This document shows positions 44,301 to 55,790 of a DNA stretch of 64,000 nucleotides, in pieces. Within the stretch, counting starts at the first letter, position 1; the number at the start of each line of letters is the position of its first letter. This stretch comes from Ligula intestinalis (Eukaryota; Platyhelminthes; Cestoda; Diphyllobothriidea; Diphyllobothriidae): assembly GCA_036362985.1 (NCBI GenBank), contig JAYGXS010000010.1, forward strand, positions 7,920,963 to 7,984,962. Reading direction: 5' to 3'. Below the pieces are notes generated by a model, which was given only the letters and a program-made list of their open reading frames with translations, was not told the origin of the DNA and ran no database searches. The translations under genes and the position numbers were made by a program.

Positions 44301-46344
44301 ATGCCAAAGCATATATTACGTGACTTCTACTATTCTTATAGAGGGTGGCCCGTTCTGCAAGCAAAGCAGACTGGTGAACACTGATCTTATGTGATCTCTT
44401 AATATTCCATCTTCTTAGAAATGCATTTTGAGCAAACTTGCCTTGATGTTAAATCAGTAGACGTGTTTTGTAGCGCACTATCACACATATGCTGTTAAAG
44501 AAATACGAGGTCTTACATGGTCATCCGACAGATGCCGTCTTTTAGTACTACTACCAGCAAGTTGATGAACTTTAGCACAATTTATTCTACTGATGCTGTT
44601 GGGGACCTGCCTAAACCTATAATGCAACCTCCGAAATTCTCGAGGACTCAGTGGAATCCGAATACCCAAATATTCTGCCCTAAGTGTCGCGGCTGTTGGT
44701 CTGAGTGTCGCTCTCTGGAACCCTGTGAGTGGAGACATAAAATGATGTTGTGAAACACTGGATGGAGGGTTCGAATAATTTTCTGAAGTGATTGACACAC
44801 GATGCTGGCGTTCACTGCCGGGCGAGGCAAGCAAGAGAGAAAGGGCGTATCACACGCTTCAGTGATGTTAGTTTCTTCCCCCTCCTGTTGTCGATCATTC
44901 TGACCTGGTAGAAGTTAGGGATTAAGAGGACAGTGATGATGTTGATGACATCAGCACTTGAAACGGTGATGGCTATCTTGAAAAGGACCGACTGTGGTTG
45001 CGCCTAGATTCCTTTGAAGTTGTTGTGTCTGCGTGAAACCGATAAAGGTGTCGCCCCGCTCTCCAGTTCATTTCCCCATCTCCCTCCTTTTTTATGGACC
45101 ACAGTTTCTGAGGATGATGGACGTTGCAGAAATGAGTCTTGTCCGCTGGTCTCACGGACCGGTAGAGATTTCACGATCGTGTCAATCACCCTCTATACTT
45201 CCATTTGCTTCAGTGGGCTGAAAAATCACAAATGTTCCAGCAACAAAAATGAATACTTTATTCACATAAAGTGACCCTTACGCCGGGTTTCAAAACTAAT
45301 TAAACGGTGCTTATAGTTTTCATATACACTTTGATAGAAACGACTAGTTAAGCAGGGTTAAAGTTCCGATACGTACGACATAATACCTTGAGGTCTTCCA
45401 TAGTTTTTTATATGTTAGTTTCCGCTTGAACATCCTTCCAGCCAATCCGGCCAGTATCAGGCTGAGAAGCAATACTTATCTGTGTATATTTCGTATTTTC
45501 ATATAATTTCCCACACTCAGTAGTACTTAACAGAAATCATCTATAAAACGCATATATTCCTGGATCGTTTTTCAGAAACTAATGCCTGCCCTCACTCTAT
45601 GGTTTGAAGGGGCACAGCGTTTGCTATTTAGAAAAATGCACTAATTCCTGAAATACTTAACTTATAAGCTGTGGTTTTATGCAGTTCTGGAGCCTCGAAA
45701 GCATCTGGCGCGTATTTTTGAAAGATGCATCTGTCTCTTTATGCTGTTATCAAACATATTCGGATATCGTCAGATAAAGTAACATAACTGGAGCGAGTAG
45801 CACGTCTGTTAAGCAAGTTAAAGGATATCGCTGTATTTAGGTGAGCGTTACAAACAGTCTCAAATTAATGAATTAATTTTCGAAAATATTTTTTTGCCTG
45901 AATCTATAAACTAATAAGATATGGACTAATTATATGGGGGACGAGGTTGGCCTCTTCGCCTGAAATTTACTTTTGGATATTCCTAGGCGTTTGTACAATA
46001 AAGAACACTCAATTAGGCCTGGGAGGTGATGGCTGCATAGCTCCAAGACATTTGGATAATAAGGGTTGAAAAATTAACTAGGTAGTCACTTCCAATGGGG
46101 TGAGCACCACTGGTTGAAAAGAGACACGTCAAGGACTTAGAGTGTTAACGCTACTGAACTGACTCTATACCTAAGCAGTTCTGTCAAAATACCATGCATT
46201 TGAGTACTAGCTGGGCTTTAAGATAAATTGAAATGAGGGTTGAATCTCATTCTTTGTGGTTTTCTTACAAATTCCCATGACTACTAGCCTGTTCCGATCA
46301 TCCTTTCAACTCCACTAAATCTTGCTACCTCTACCTATTTTCAG
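41323..46344 (+). other. Intron of the ETS gene (5.0 kb)
   Basis: Bounded by GTACGT and a pyrimidine-rich TACCTATTTTCAG. Contains an LTR-like repeat (42026-42363) and a GC-rich block (42480-43480) with chance frames on both strands. Apart from these no exon or element was recognised. Confidence 0.8.
42026..42363 (+). repeat. LTR-like repeat, copy 2 (intronic)
   Basis: Nearly identical to 32425-32763 and in the sense orientation of the host gene. A probable solo LTR. It could in principle carry promoter or polyadenylation signals. Confidence 0.7.
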
Positions 46345-46565
46345 GATCTGGACAGATTCAGCTGTGGCAGTTCTTACTGGAGCTCTTGTCGGACAGCCGA
46401 AACCTGGCCTGTATCACCTGGGAGGGTACAAATGGCGAGTTCAAACTGGTCAACCCCGACGACGTGGCTCGCCGATGGGGTGAGCGGAAGTCGAAACCCA
46501 ACATGAACTACGACAAGTTGAGCCGTGCACTTCGCTATTACTATGACAAAAACATAATGAGCAAG
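46345..46565 (+). CDS. ETS domain exon, ERG/FLI subfamily
   Basis: Splice acceptor TTTTCAG|GATCTG and donor AGCAAG|GTGAGA. The 73 complete codons encode [60 protein letters not shown], then [11 protein letters not shown]. This is the winged helix-turn-helix ETS domain up to the end of recognition helix 3; both DNA-contacting arginines of the RALRYYY motif are present. The [10 protein letters not shown] and [13 protein letters not shown] signatures place it in the ERG/FLI group. Binds GGAA-core DNA in the nucleus as a transcription regulator. Paralogy within ERG, FLI1 and FEV cannot be settled from this sequence. Confidence 0.97.
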
Positions 46566-46909
46566 GTGAGATTTCCTCTGAGATGTGTCTGGAGGTTTTT
46601 CCTACGTTCGTGCGTACAGCAGCCTGTCCCTGCCTTTGTTAAAACGGTGTTGCCAACGAAGACAAAGCATAACGGAGACCATAACTCTAATGCTGGAAAT
46701 AGGTTATAGTCGCACAATGTCCTTCATTGATTGGTTACATTACATAACTGCCTGTGCAACTGCAATCATTACTATCATCGCGAAGAAACGAAAGGATTAT
46801 TTATGGTTTCAGGTCAGTTAGTTTGCTGCTAACAGTTCCTTTAGATCCTTGAACTACTTATTGTTCTCCTATGTAAGCTTAAAAAGGCCTTGAAATGCGA
46901 TAAAGATTA

Positions 46910-47020
46910 AGTTAGGGAAAATTCCCATTGAAAATTTCAGAAGATGAAATGTCGAACATACGTTTGTTTTCGATAATTCTCAGCAGGCCTTTACATTTAT
47001 ATGGCAATTAAGAAAATGAA
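46910..47020 (+). repeat. Single arm of the 37720-37975 palindrome family
   Basis: CCCATTGAAAATTTCAGAAG, TTTTCGATAATTCTC and TTTACATTTATATGG run collinear with 37711-37795, at clearly lower identity than the two arms of the palindrome show to each other. Confidence 0.55.
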
Positions 47021-47086
47021 CTATGTGGGTTGGTAGAATGGGTTGGACAGGGGGAATGGGGGGGGGGGGTCAAAATCTGCTCATGA

Positions 47087-47360
47087 TTAAGGGGAACTGG
47101 TAGTCGGCTGAGGTGTTAAGCTGCTGGCTGTTGGATTAGCAGCTTTTGACCATGGTAACTGCGGCGTCGTGGCGAAGTTCTTTTGGGCGCACAGGACCGG
47201 TCGGCGTAGCCGGATGGGAGCCGCTTCTGCCGTAGCCAGCAGACGTTGTCCAAGAAATTTTGAGTAGCCTGAGGACACCCTGTAGATCACTCGGAAGGCC
47301 TTATTGGCCTCCACCCAAATATTTGTGCCCAAACCGATGTGAAAGTTTGGCATATTACAG
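47087..47360 (-). pseudogene. PLE lineage D endonuclease C-terminus
   Basis: Encodes KAFRVIYRVSSG and QRLLATAEAAPIRLRRPVLC, the C-terminal block also found at 13953-14147 and 52842-53531. The nuclease core is missing. Confidence 0.65.
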
Positions 47361-47950
47361 CAAAGAGTTGTTTGTTACGAATACTCCCAACACTATCAAT
47401 AGCACCCATAACGAAATGATTATTACTAGTATGTCTAATAATGATGTTCAAAATAACTCTGCTACCATGAATGGTACTCTTTCTGGTCCTAAATTTACCC
47501 GCAGAACAACAAAAACTGTACTACTTATCTTCCTACTAGAATTTGTGATAATACCAGCATTACTATTAATCCTTATACTGTAAATAATATAGCGGATAGA
47601 ATCTAGACCATCATTGCTATCATTACCACTGCTACTGATTTTATTGGTAACCTTTGCACATTCGGCAAAACTACTATTACTCATACTACGATGATCAGGC
47701 GTTCACTAGCATAGGTAGCGCCTGGAACTGTTGCATACCGAATTGCACCTTTTCTGCTATTAGAATGAAAAACTTGTCATTCAAAGTGAGGTCTTCTGTC
47801 ATAGAAGCTACTATACCGACGACCGACATTATCAATGTCGTTAACTGTCAGGTATATACCGCAATTTGCAACAATAGGAAAATAAAGGATTATTGCATTA
47901 CAGCAATTTGATGAAGTTTTACGATTACGCTGATACAGCTCGTTATGTTT
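47361..47950. other. Degenerate ACT/ATT-rich sequence
   Basis: A run enriched in TACTA, ACTATT and ATTACT trinucleotide-like patterns with an irregular period, perhaps a decayed microsatellite. It has no domain. Confidence 0.35.
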
Positions 47951-48552
47951 ATGCTATGCTAAGAATGTAAATACCAGTTTTGTTTGTCTAAAGAAACAGG
48001 ATAAGTGCGTAGGCCCAAGCCTAGTAAAACGGGAGAAGGGTTAGTTCGAAAATATTTCGACAACCTTCCTAGTAGAAAGTATTCGGTGAGAAATAATGGC
48101 TCGGCTGAGTGGCTAATATTACCTGTTAGCGCATATGTATAATTATAAGCGAGTTTTTGATGATTTACATCCACTACGTTGTAAATTCTGAAAGTTCTTG
48201 GGGAGACATTTTGTCCATCATTTGACAGTTGATAAACGACGTACCTGGCGTTTACAACGACTATCTGACCGTCGTTTGGCCTACAAATTTTAAAGGCCGT
48301 ACATCGAAGAAATTCCCATGCTGAAATGTTTCGAAGTACGTTAAGTCCTCAAATTTTAAAGTCAGGTTGAATTGCATTTCACTGATTCTACTCTCGGAAA
48401 TTCTAATTTCTGTCTTACAACAGACGGCTGAACACTGCTCCCTTTGCGTGTTCTACATTTCAAAACACAGATAAAAACTCTCATAGTTTAACCAGCACAA
48501 TGTTGAATCTATGACGCAAAATATTCCACTGGACAGCGGTTCAAATCCCTGA

Positions 48553-48553
48553 G

Positions 48554-48638
<85 letters not shown>

Positions 48639-48639
48639 A
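48553..48639. repeat. (ATG/TGA)n microsatellite
   Basis: About 29 perfect trinucleotide units in the intron. Confidence 0.97.
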
Positions 48640-49594
48640 AAGAAGCCATTAAATGCCCTTCCAACGTCAGTAATCTTCGTACGTAAGGCATCCCTCTAAC
48701 TGCTTACTCTTCAGTGGCCGACAATCTGTATCCAAGGCTAAAAGAAAATGCTCATTCCTGTCCAACAAGCCTGACCGAAGTTTGTTCTGCGTTGCCGCAG
48801 TCCTGCGCGATACACCAAACCATAGCGAAAAGTAGCTAGGTCAAAATAATGATTTTTGTATTACCTTCACGCGCCTGCGCACGGCCGACTCGCAAGGCTT
48901 CCTTGACCAATCAAATTCGTCCGCACCAGTTGTGCGCATGCATCTCCTCCTCCCCCCCCCAGACCCAGCTAGTGCTGCCGGTACAAGCAAGTTGCCAATT
49001 GGTTGAAAAAGTAAAATCAGAAACTGCGCGAAGCTTCAAAAGAATTTGGGAAAGGGCAGTAGTTGCTGCTAGATTGCCTATCAAGGTCCACATTTGCATC
49101 CGCGTCTTCGTTCAAAATGCAGAAAATTTCAGTAGAATAGACATAGCATAATCAAAATGAAGTTTTTGTTAAAGCGAATAATTCGGATACAATTACGAAT
49201 CAAGAGCTGCGGGAACGGGAATAGAAAGCCTCAGAAACTCCCGGAACTTTGTCCGAAATCTTTGAAAAATGCCTTCAAGCAGGAGAAATTACTTGGATGA
49301 GATTAGAGTAAGAATAAAACTAAACAGGTACTTCACACCAATCACACACTCGGTTATTTTGGCTTGCTCCTGAGAATCGTCGCGAGCAAAGCCACAGAAT
49401 TCACCCGTTGATTTTCGTGATAAACCACCAGCCAATTGTTTGTCCTTAAAATAATTGAGTAAAAATGTGATTTCCCATATTAATCTTACAAGAAGTAGAC
49501 TTTGACGCAGTTGAATGATTCGGTTTAAAAACATTATAAATATAAAGGCCGGTTGTTTGGGATGCTTATAAAAGCACGCTCACTGTTTCAGATA

Positions 49595-50200
49595 TATTCA
49601 AAATGTTCGAGAACATGTGAGGCCCAGGTAACTGAATAGAAGAAAGTAAGAAGTTCTCTGGGAACAGAGGTTTATTTGTCCGATGTTTTGAACCCTCCCG
49701 CGAGCTCATGGTCAAGGAATGAAAAAATGTACAGCTCAAAGTGAATTTAACTCAGTTCTGCCGGGAGTGACCTCTGCCCTCGAGGTAGGCATGAGGAAGC
49801 TCGATATGCCTGTTAATTGAGTCCGCGCGTGAATGCCATGCTTCTAGCAGCAGGCATGAAGTTCGGTCGTCTGATCGACCCAGTATTTGCACGCGTTCGA
49901 AGTCGAAGCCGTGCCCTGGCGTGGATGCGTGGGCGGCCACCAGGGATAGCTTATCCCTCCGTCGCACGGCAAGTTCATGCTGGTGCATTCGCATGGGAAC
50001 CCGTTTGCCGGTTTCACCACAAAGACAGTCAATGCGGTTAATGACACTGGACATTTGGTTAACGGGTACTGGGTTCTTGGGCCGCATGAGTTGCCTGCGG
50101 ATGTGAGAGGTATTTGTCACCTTCCTGTAAACTGTTGTTCTCAGTTTCCTACCGTCTTTTCTGCACACCAGCACGTCGAGGAACGGCAAATATTCAAATG
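49595..50200 (-). mobile_element. PLE lineage B 3' end in ETS intron, antisense
   Basis: Minus-strand 49752-50189 encodes MPFLDVLVCRKDGRKLRTTV YRK (the post-RT block, split here for length), then a segment with CLCGETGKRVPMRMHQHELA (GIY-YIG region with a deletion: the GIY half and part of YIG are missing), ASTPGHGFDFERVQILGRSD and DSINRHIELPHAYLEGRG. The 3' UTR has AATAAA and a hairpin at the hammerhead position (core degenerate). The terminal motif CAGTTACCTGGGCCTCACAT lies near 49620. Confidence 0.8.
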
Positions 50201-50331
50201 TTTCTTGGGTGCCTTATCAAATTGCGAAGTTTCTCTCACGAATACAGCTCTGGTTTATTTTTTTCGGCAATGTTTTGCTGACATGAACATAATTAACAAA
50301 GCAACTTTTTTATGTGCTATTTTCCTCTCAG

Positions 50332-51384
50332 GTGCACGGAAAACGCTATGCGTACAAGTTCGATTTCACAGGTCTGGCACAGGCCATGCAGCCTACAGCC
50401 TGTGACGCACCAGACAGCACTGTTCCCTTGACGCTGCCTAGTTTCATGGCCGGCAGTCCCTACCTTCCCGGCGTGGCGGTTGCCGCGGCTGCAGCCGCGG
50501 CTGCAGCTGTCGCAACCAGCGATGAGGGTTGCTGCGCCGAGACTAGTAAGAGGACCTTCAGCTTGAACAAGCGGCGGTATCCCTCCAGTCCGCTGAGCTC
50601 CACCGCACGCGGAAGTCCTCGGCGATGCCCACCAACTGCAAATGGTTACAGTGGCAGTGAAGGGGACAATGAGGACGACGATGTGGACGAGGATGAGGAG
50701 GATGCGGAGGCTGATGATGCGGAGGATAACAACTCAGCAACAACAGCAGAGAAACGAAGACGGCGGAACCTCAAACCGGAGGATCCGACAGGCGCGGAGA
50801 TGTCGGCCACCGGCAATAAACCAGGGGCGATGCGTTTCCCACCCGAGGGTTTGGCATCCTACGGCCAGCATGAGGCAGAATCGAAGAACGCTCCGAGAGT
50901 ATTCGATGCGGACAGTGGTCACCAAAGAAGCCGCTGTCCTAGCGACGAACCAGCGGCATATCAGCAGCAGTTTTTGGCCGCAGCGGCCGCAGCTCGCTTC
51001 TTCCCCACTGCGATGAGTACTGAGCACTGGCATTGTCCGGTGATGAAGATGGAGGAAACCACAAAGGGTGCCGCGACCTTCTTTCCGGAGACCAATTCTG
51101 TCACCGCAGCCGCCGTAAGTCTTAAAGCCCTGTCACGCGAGCAAGCCAACGGTAGTGGTGGGAGCGGCACTCCTTTCGTCTGCAGGGCTTATCAGACCTT
51201 CGAGGAGGCCGGGCATCGAGCCTATCCGCCAGTCTATACACGGGCACAACACCTCACCGGCCTACTTGATGGCAGTCGGGGACCGAACAATGCTAACTAC
51301 GCCACTAACCCATTCACTTACCCTGCTAACCACTTTAACTACAATATTGCCAGTCTGGCTTGCACAAAGTCTGTTGCCAAGTAA
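50332..51384 (+). CDS. ETS transcription factor, terminal coding exon
   Basis: Acceptor CCTCTCAG|GTGCAC. It starts in phase 0 with VHGKRYAYKFDFTGLAQAMQ, the C-terminal strand region of the ETS domain in ERG/FLI proteins, joined to NIMSK of the previous exon. It then encodes a long C-terminal tail: an alanine run (AVAAAAAAAAAVA, about residue 50 of the exon), a strongly acidic stretch (EGDNEDDDVDEDEEDAEADD), a basic KRRRR patch (a possible nuclear localisation signal), a second Ala-rich stretch (FLAAAAAARFF) and an aromatic/Asn-rich end. Stop TAA at 51382-51384. The tail is far longer than vertebrate ERG/FLI tails. Confidence 0.95.
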   Translation: MHGKRYAYKFDFTGLAQAMQPTACDAPDSTVPLTLPSFMAGSPYLPGVAVAAAAAAAAAVATSDEGCCAETSKRTFSLNKRRYPSSPLSSTARGSPRRCPPTANGYSGSEGDNEDDDVDEDEEDAEADDAEDNNSATTAEKRRRRNLKPEDPTGAEMSATGNKPGAMRFPPEGLASYGQHEAESKNAPRVFDADSGHQRSRCPSDEPAAYQQQFLAAAAAARFFPTAMSTEHWHCPVMKMEETTKGAATFFPETNSVTAAAVSLKALSREQANGSGGSGTPFVCRAYQTFEEAGHRAYPPVYTRAQHLTGLLDGSRGPNNANYATNPFTYPANHFNYNIASLACTKSVAK

Positions 51385-51621
51385 AGCCCCCCATCTGCGA
51401 GCCTCAATGTACACAAATGAGGACTGATTAATCTTTCATCATCTCCCAGTTCAATGTTCTCGCTTTATTTTACTTCAGGTCAGATTGACCAGTGTCTTTC
51501 TAACTTTGTGAGCTAGCCAGTAAGGCAAGCCAATCACAGGCTCAATAGCAGGGGACCGGCTATCTGAGATGGCAATGTCCGATACACTAGGTCATACACG
51601 GGGACTAAGAAGTACGGCCAA
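51385..51621 (+). other. ETS 3' UTR start
   Basis: About 225 bp between the stop codon and the PLE insertion. No AATAAA occurs here. The left target-duplication copy AAGTACGGCCAA is at 51610-51621. Confidence 0.5.
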
Positions 51622-52621
51622 AGAAGAAGATGCGATCACTGGAACCAAGACTTTATTTTCCTGACGTTTCGGATTCCGTCGGGAATCCTTAGTCATAGGT
51701 AATCGTAAACAGGTCTGAGACATGCGCAGATAAGGGGTGATACATGCACAGATTGCACGGTATTTATAGTTCACAGCGGTCATCCGCATGCGTACTATGA
51801 TTGTCCGTTCCTGTAGCCACCACTGGAGGTCTTAATTGGTCCGATGATTGCTCATTAATTGCAACAGCGTTCTTGTCCGCGTCAGATGCAGGTTTGATAA
51901 TGGCTCGACAATTACGCCCGCTGTCGTCAGAGTTGCGCCCAGTCCTCCCCACGTGACTGATTCTCTTGCTCAGGAAATTTTTCAGTATTCTCAGCATTCC
52001 CATACGGTGTACACTAGTGGCCTATAAAGTCTCACCCTTCTTGGCCGATGACTAATTGAACAGTTAACTTATCTTATTAATAGACAACGGCCGTCTACAG
52101 CTGAATGAGAGGTCATGAAATTATGCGAAGTCAATGAATTCTGCTAGTCTCGGGATCTTTGCCTTGTTTAAATTTCTTCCTGGAAAACTACTTTTCAATT
52201 TTTTTTCCTTCAGTGGTATTATTAAAATAAAAAGATGGGGAGCAAGCTCCGCAACAATGATATTCTAAGAATAAGCATACCATCGGACATAGACCTCAGG
52301 CTATATTCGTAAAATCGACCAAAATATGTGAATGGAAAACACTGATCCCCATTAAGACAAGGGCATTAAGACCTTCAGTGGTGGCTACAGGAACGGACAT
52401 TTATAGTACGCATGCGGGTGACCGCTGTGAATTATAAATACAGTGCAATCTGTGCATGTATCACCCCTTATCTGCGCATGTCTCAGACCTGTTTACGATT
52501 ACCTATGACTAAGGATTCTCGACGGAATCCGAAACGTCAGGAAAATAAAGTCTTTGTTCCAGTGATCGCATCTTCTTCTTCGGAACTGCTGCCTGGAACT
52601 CGTATATTCTCCTCTATTGGC
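51622..52621. mobile_element. Chimeric PLE insertion: two tails head-to-head, 12-bp target duplication
   Basis: Exactly 1000 bp flanked by AAGTACGGCCAA (51610-51621 and 52622-52633). The left part (51622-52012, minus orientation) is a lineage-1 tail with the end of its endonuclease ORF (LSKRISHVGRTGRNSDDSGR at 51764-52003). The right part (52013-52621, plus orientation) is a lineage-F tail, the reverse complement of 59346-59945 with few differences. The first roughly 210 bp of both tails are near-identical and form inverted arms. The right end carries the terminal motif; the left end stops at GAAGAAGATGCG. Confidence 0.85.
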
Positions 52622-52841
52622 AAGTACGGCCAAGTCGCTGAGGGCTGGAGAGAGAAGAGGAAGAACAAGAAGGGCAGCCGACGGAGAGACAGCAGGAAGA
52701 GAGATAGAAATTGCAAAAAGCAAAGGTTGAGGAGTCAAGTTTGACATAAAAAAATATATTCAGCAAATTATAATCAGGCCGAAGCATTTGCAGGGTAATA
52801 CAAAATTGTACATTTGGACAGGGTTAAATAGTGTAGTCTAA

Positions 52842-53785
52842 TTACAATTTATCGTGTCGCCTGCATGGCGAGGTCGGCGTGTAGAGTTTCGTGTCAATAC
52901 AAGCGAACATCCCTGTGCCAGGAAGCAATTGAGAAGAAGAAGAAGACTCGATCGCTGGGATCGATCGCTGCGATCGAATCTTCTTCTTCTTCTTCTTCTT
53001 CTTTTTCTTCTTCTTCTTCTCAAGAGTTTCGTGTGTTGGGGGAGGGCAGGTAATTGGGTCAGGTTGCGGGGGTTGGTCAGAGGGCAGATACATGGAGGGA
53101 TAATTGCCGTTATTTGCGCGCAGCGAACGACTGTCACTGGGCGGTGGGGGCAAAATGCGATCGCCAAATAGCGTCGGGGTCGGCCACGGAAGCGCAAGGG
53201 CTTCTGTCAGCTTCTTCTGACAACATGGCACTGGATTCGCTAGCCATATAGCCACTGCTTCGGCTGTTGCAAGTACCCGTTGGCGTAGGTCCTTGGAAAA
53301 GTTGGTTGGTGTCAGGTAGACAACCTGAAAGGCTTCGTTAATATCGACTTGATGATTCGTATCGACAAGAAGTGCGAGAATAGAACTCGAGATCGATCTA
53401 GATTCACCTTTACTCAACCACGCCAGTATGGGCTCACGTACCCTCTTTTCTGGGCACCCCGTTGTTCGGCGTTTGTATCCTGCTCCACAGGAGCAGGTGA
53501 AGGAGTATATGCACATGGGTGTGGCCTTCAACGGGAGTCAGTCTTTACCTCCCAATCGCAGGAAGGGAGAGTTTGTGAAGAACACCCGTATGTTCGCCGC
53601 TGGGAAAGCGCTTGTGATGGCAGTCCTCAGGCGTCATCTGACCAGCTCACTTGTTGCAGCGCCTACGAAAGGCAGTCTTATGAACACGTCTTTCTTTTCT
53701 GTGGTTAAGGCAGCAGGCTTTATGGTGCGCTCGCCAATATTCAAAGCAAAAGGATTGAGCAAAGGATTGTGGAAACCATAGGGGT
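52842..53785 (-). pseudogene. PLE lineage D endonuclease and 3' end
   Basis: On the minus strand, upstream frames near 53540-53760 give the RT-endonuclease linker (KDVFIRLPFVGATTSELVRR). 52842-53531 encodes CIYSFTCSCGAGYKRRTTG (GIY-YIG core, YIG mutated to Y-K-R), DTNHQVDINEAFQVVYL and ATAEAVAIWLANPVPCCQK. The frame then runs into a poly-Lys stretch, which is a translated GAA tract (52978-53022). Beyond the tract lies the terminal motif CAATTGCTTCCTGGCACAGG near 52915. The frame is nearly intact. Confidence 0.8.
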
Positions 53786-53789
53786 GGAG

Positions 53790-55305
53790 AGAGAACGAAG
53801 AGCGATACTAGCATAGGAAGGGTAAGGAAAGAAGAAAGCGTTAGGAAGGTGAACAGATCGTAGTGCGAAGCGAACGCGGGAAAATGAGCATGTTGAAATG
53901 GACCAAAAGTAGTGCCAAGCGGATTAGGAAAAGAAGTTGAGAGGAAAGTGCTAGTAAATACTCAAAATGTCCCAACTTGTGAAGACTGACGCAGGCAGCT
54001 ATGCGTGTGTTAGAACTTATCTCTTTATGTCCAAAAACGAATAGCTTTTAAAAGTGGACTCCTCACATAGCTTACCCTTACCATGAGTTTTCTCCCTTTG
54101 CAAAATCAAGCTAAGCAGAAAATGACGAGTCATATCGGCAAAAGTAGCTTATGTAGGCCCACTCAGTTACCCCTAGTCCCATCATTTTGTCTTGCAAAAC
54201 GGCGGTTTTAGAGTTTTCGGGGGATGAGAAATTAGGATAGGCAGCGAAGGAAATTTTTAGACGTAAGTCTAAAGTGAAAAATGTAGTCGAAGTTGTTTCC
54301 CGCGGCCACTGGGAGTAAGTTGTTCTGCATGTAAATGGTAGGTGTGCGCGGCACTTCGCGCCGCGGACTATACTGATCTAACTCCAGAACGCTAAGTTGG
54401 ACCTCAGGTATGTTGAAGTAGACGACCTCCTAACCACCATTTCAATTTTTCGGGAAATTCAAGAGACCTGCAATTTGATGATCGGGTTTTTCCGCAATAA
54501 TTGAAACGATAAGAAATATTAGGAAAATCTACCGATATAGATCACCAACACCTCTAAATACAGTAAAATAAAAACGCATTCAGCATTTATTAAACAATAT
54601 TCTTCTGCGTGGCCTAATTCCCCACCCATAACACCCGATAACCACAGTTTTCGTTGGAAAGCATGCAGGGAGTAGGGACTAATGCGTGGGCCTACATACG
54701 CTACTGTTGCCGTCATATCTTCTGCTTGTTTAAAGCTGTATTTTGTGCAGCTTTCCATACGGATTTGGTAATATAGGGTCTGCTGGCATTTGAGAGTTGA
54801 AAGCATAGATAAGTTTGTTGTTTATTTATTCACCCCCCACACTAACTTCTTATCGTATACCTTGACCTCAAAGTCCTGTAACCTCAAAGTTCTGATTGTG
54901 GTTTAGACTATGAACACAAAGACAGGAGCTATAATGGATGAAAAGCTATTTTAATTTCGTAGATGCACTAATTGGTAAATTCACTCTGAGTAACTGCTGA
55001 GTAAGTGATGGTTGGGGGGAGGGTTTAAAACTCTAAGGATCACTTGTATGTCGACATAAACAGGATGCGAGAATGGAAACCACCTACAAAACATGTGACT
55101 TTGTGCCAAATTCCAGAGAAAGTCTGTTTAGAATTAAGGTGAGGTTTAGGATTAAGTTTAGGGTTTGCTTTATGGTTGTGGTCAAGGTTAGACTTAAGTT
55201 TAGGGCGAGGATTATTTTGAGGGTTCAAGTTTGGGTTCGTGTTAATCGTAGGGTTTACGGCAGGACTAAAGTGAAGATTACAGTTTCAGAAAAATGAAAC
55301 ACTGT
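53790..55305. other. No gene; TTTAGG-like degenerate repeat
   Basis: Mostly unique-looking sequence. Near 55135-55265 short units such as GGTTTAGGATTAAG, TTTAGGG and TTTAGGGCGAGG recur irregularly. Confidence 0.4.
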
Positions 55306-55309
55306 TTTC

Positions 55310-55790
55310 CGGGAGGAAACTGGAACAAGGCAAAGATCACGAGACTAACACAATTTATTGACGTCATACAATTTCACGACTTCTTATGCAGCTGCAAATG
55401 GTCGTTGCCTATTCATAAGATAAATTAACTGTACAATTAAACATTGGCCTAGAAGGGGGCATGGTGAGGGGTAGAGGAGAGTGAGGCAGTTATCACAAGA
55501 AGGCCGTTCATGCTACTGTGAGAGCCTGCCAAGCGCAATTAAACGGGGGGGGGGGGGAGAGCGAAGGGCAGGGCAGCAGTCGGTCATACGAGGGAGCGAA
55601 GAGACGGGAGCGAGAATGGGTTTATCGATCGTTACCATAGCAATGCGAGAATGATCACGTGATCCAGCCGCTTACAGAGTTCTGGTTTTCCCCTGCTCAT
55701 TGCAACGGCCTCCGCAAACCGTAGGAGACGCCCGGTCGTCGCTCGACGTACGGAGTCTCGTGATCGTTGGCTTGTTCAAATTACATTTCC
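55310..55790 (-). mobile_element. PLE lineage F 3' fragment
   Basis: Collinear with 59770-60300. The minus-strand frame near 55640-55760 gives RLLRFAEAVAMSRGKPELCK and RLDHVIILALLW, the lineage-F endonuclease C-terminus. A poly-G tract interrupts the UTR at 55546-55557, as in the other copy. Confidence 0.7.

Larger units (their letters stand above)
46566..50331 (+). other. Intron of the ETS gene (3.8 kb)
   Basis: Bounded by GTGAGA and TTTTCCTCTCAG. Contains a palindrome-family arm (46910-47020), a PLE lineage D fragment (47087-47360), an (ATG)n tract and a PLE lineage B copy, the PLEs antisense to the host gene. Confidence 0.85.

Noticed and set aside
48541..48660. CRISPR-like regular array
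   Set aside because: It is a plain trinucleotide microsatellite in a eukaryotic intron.
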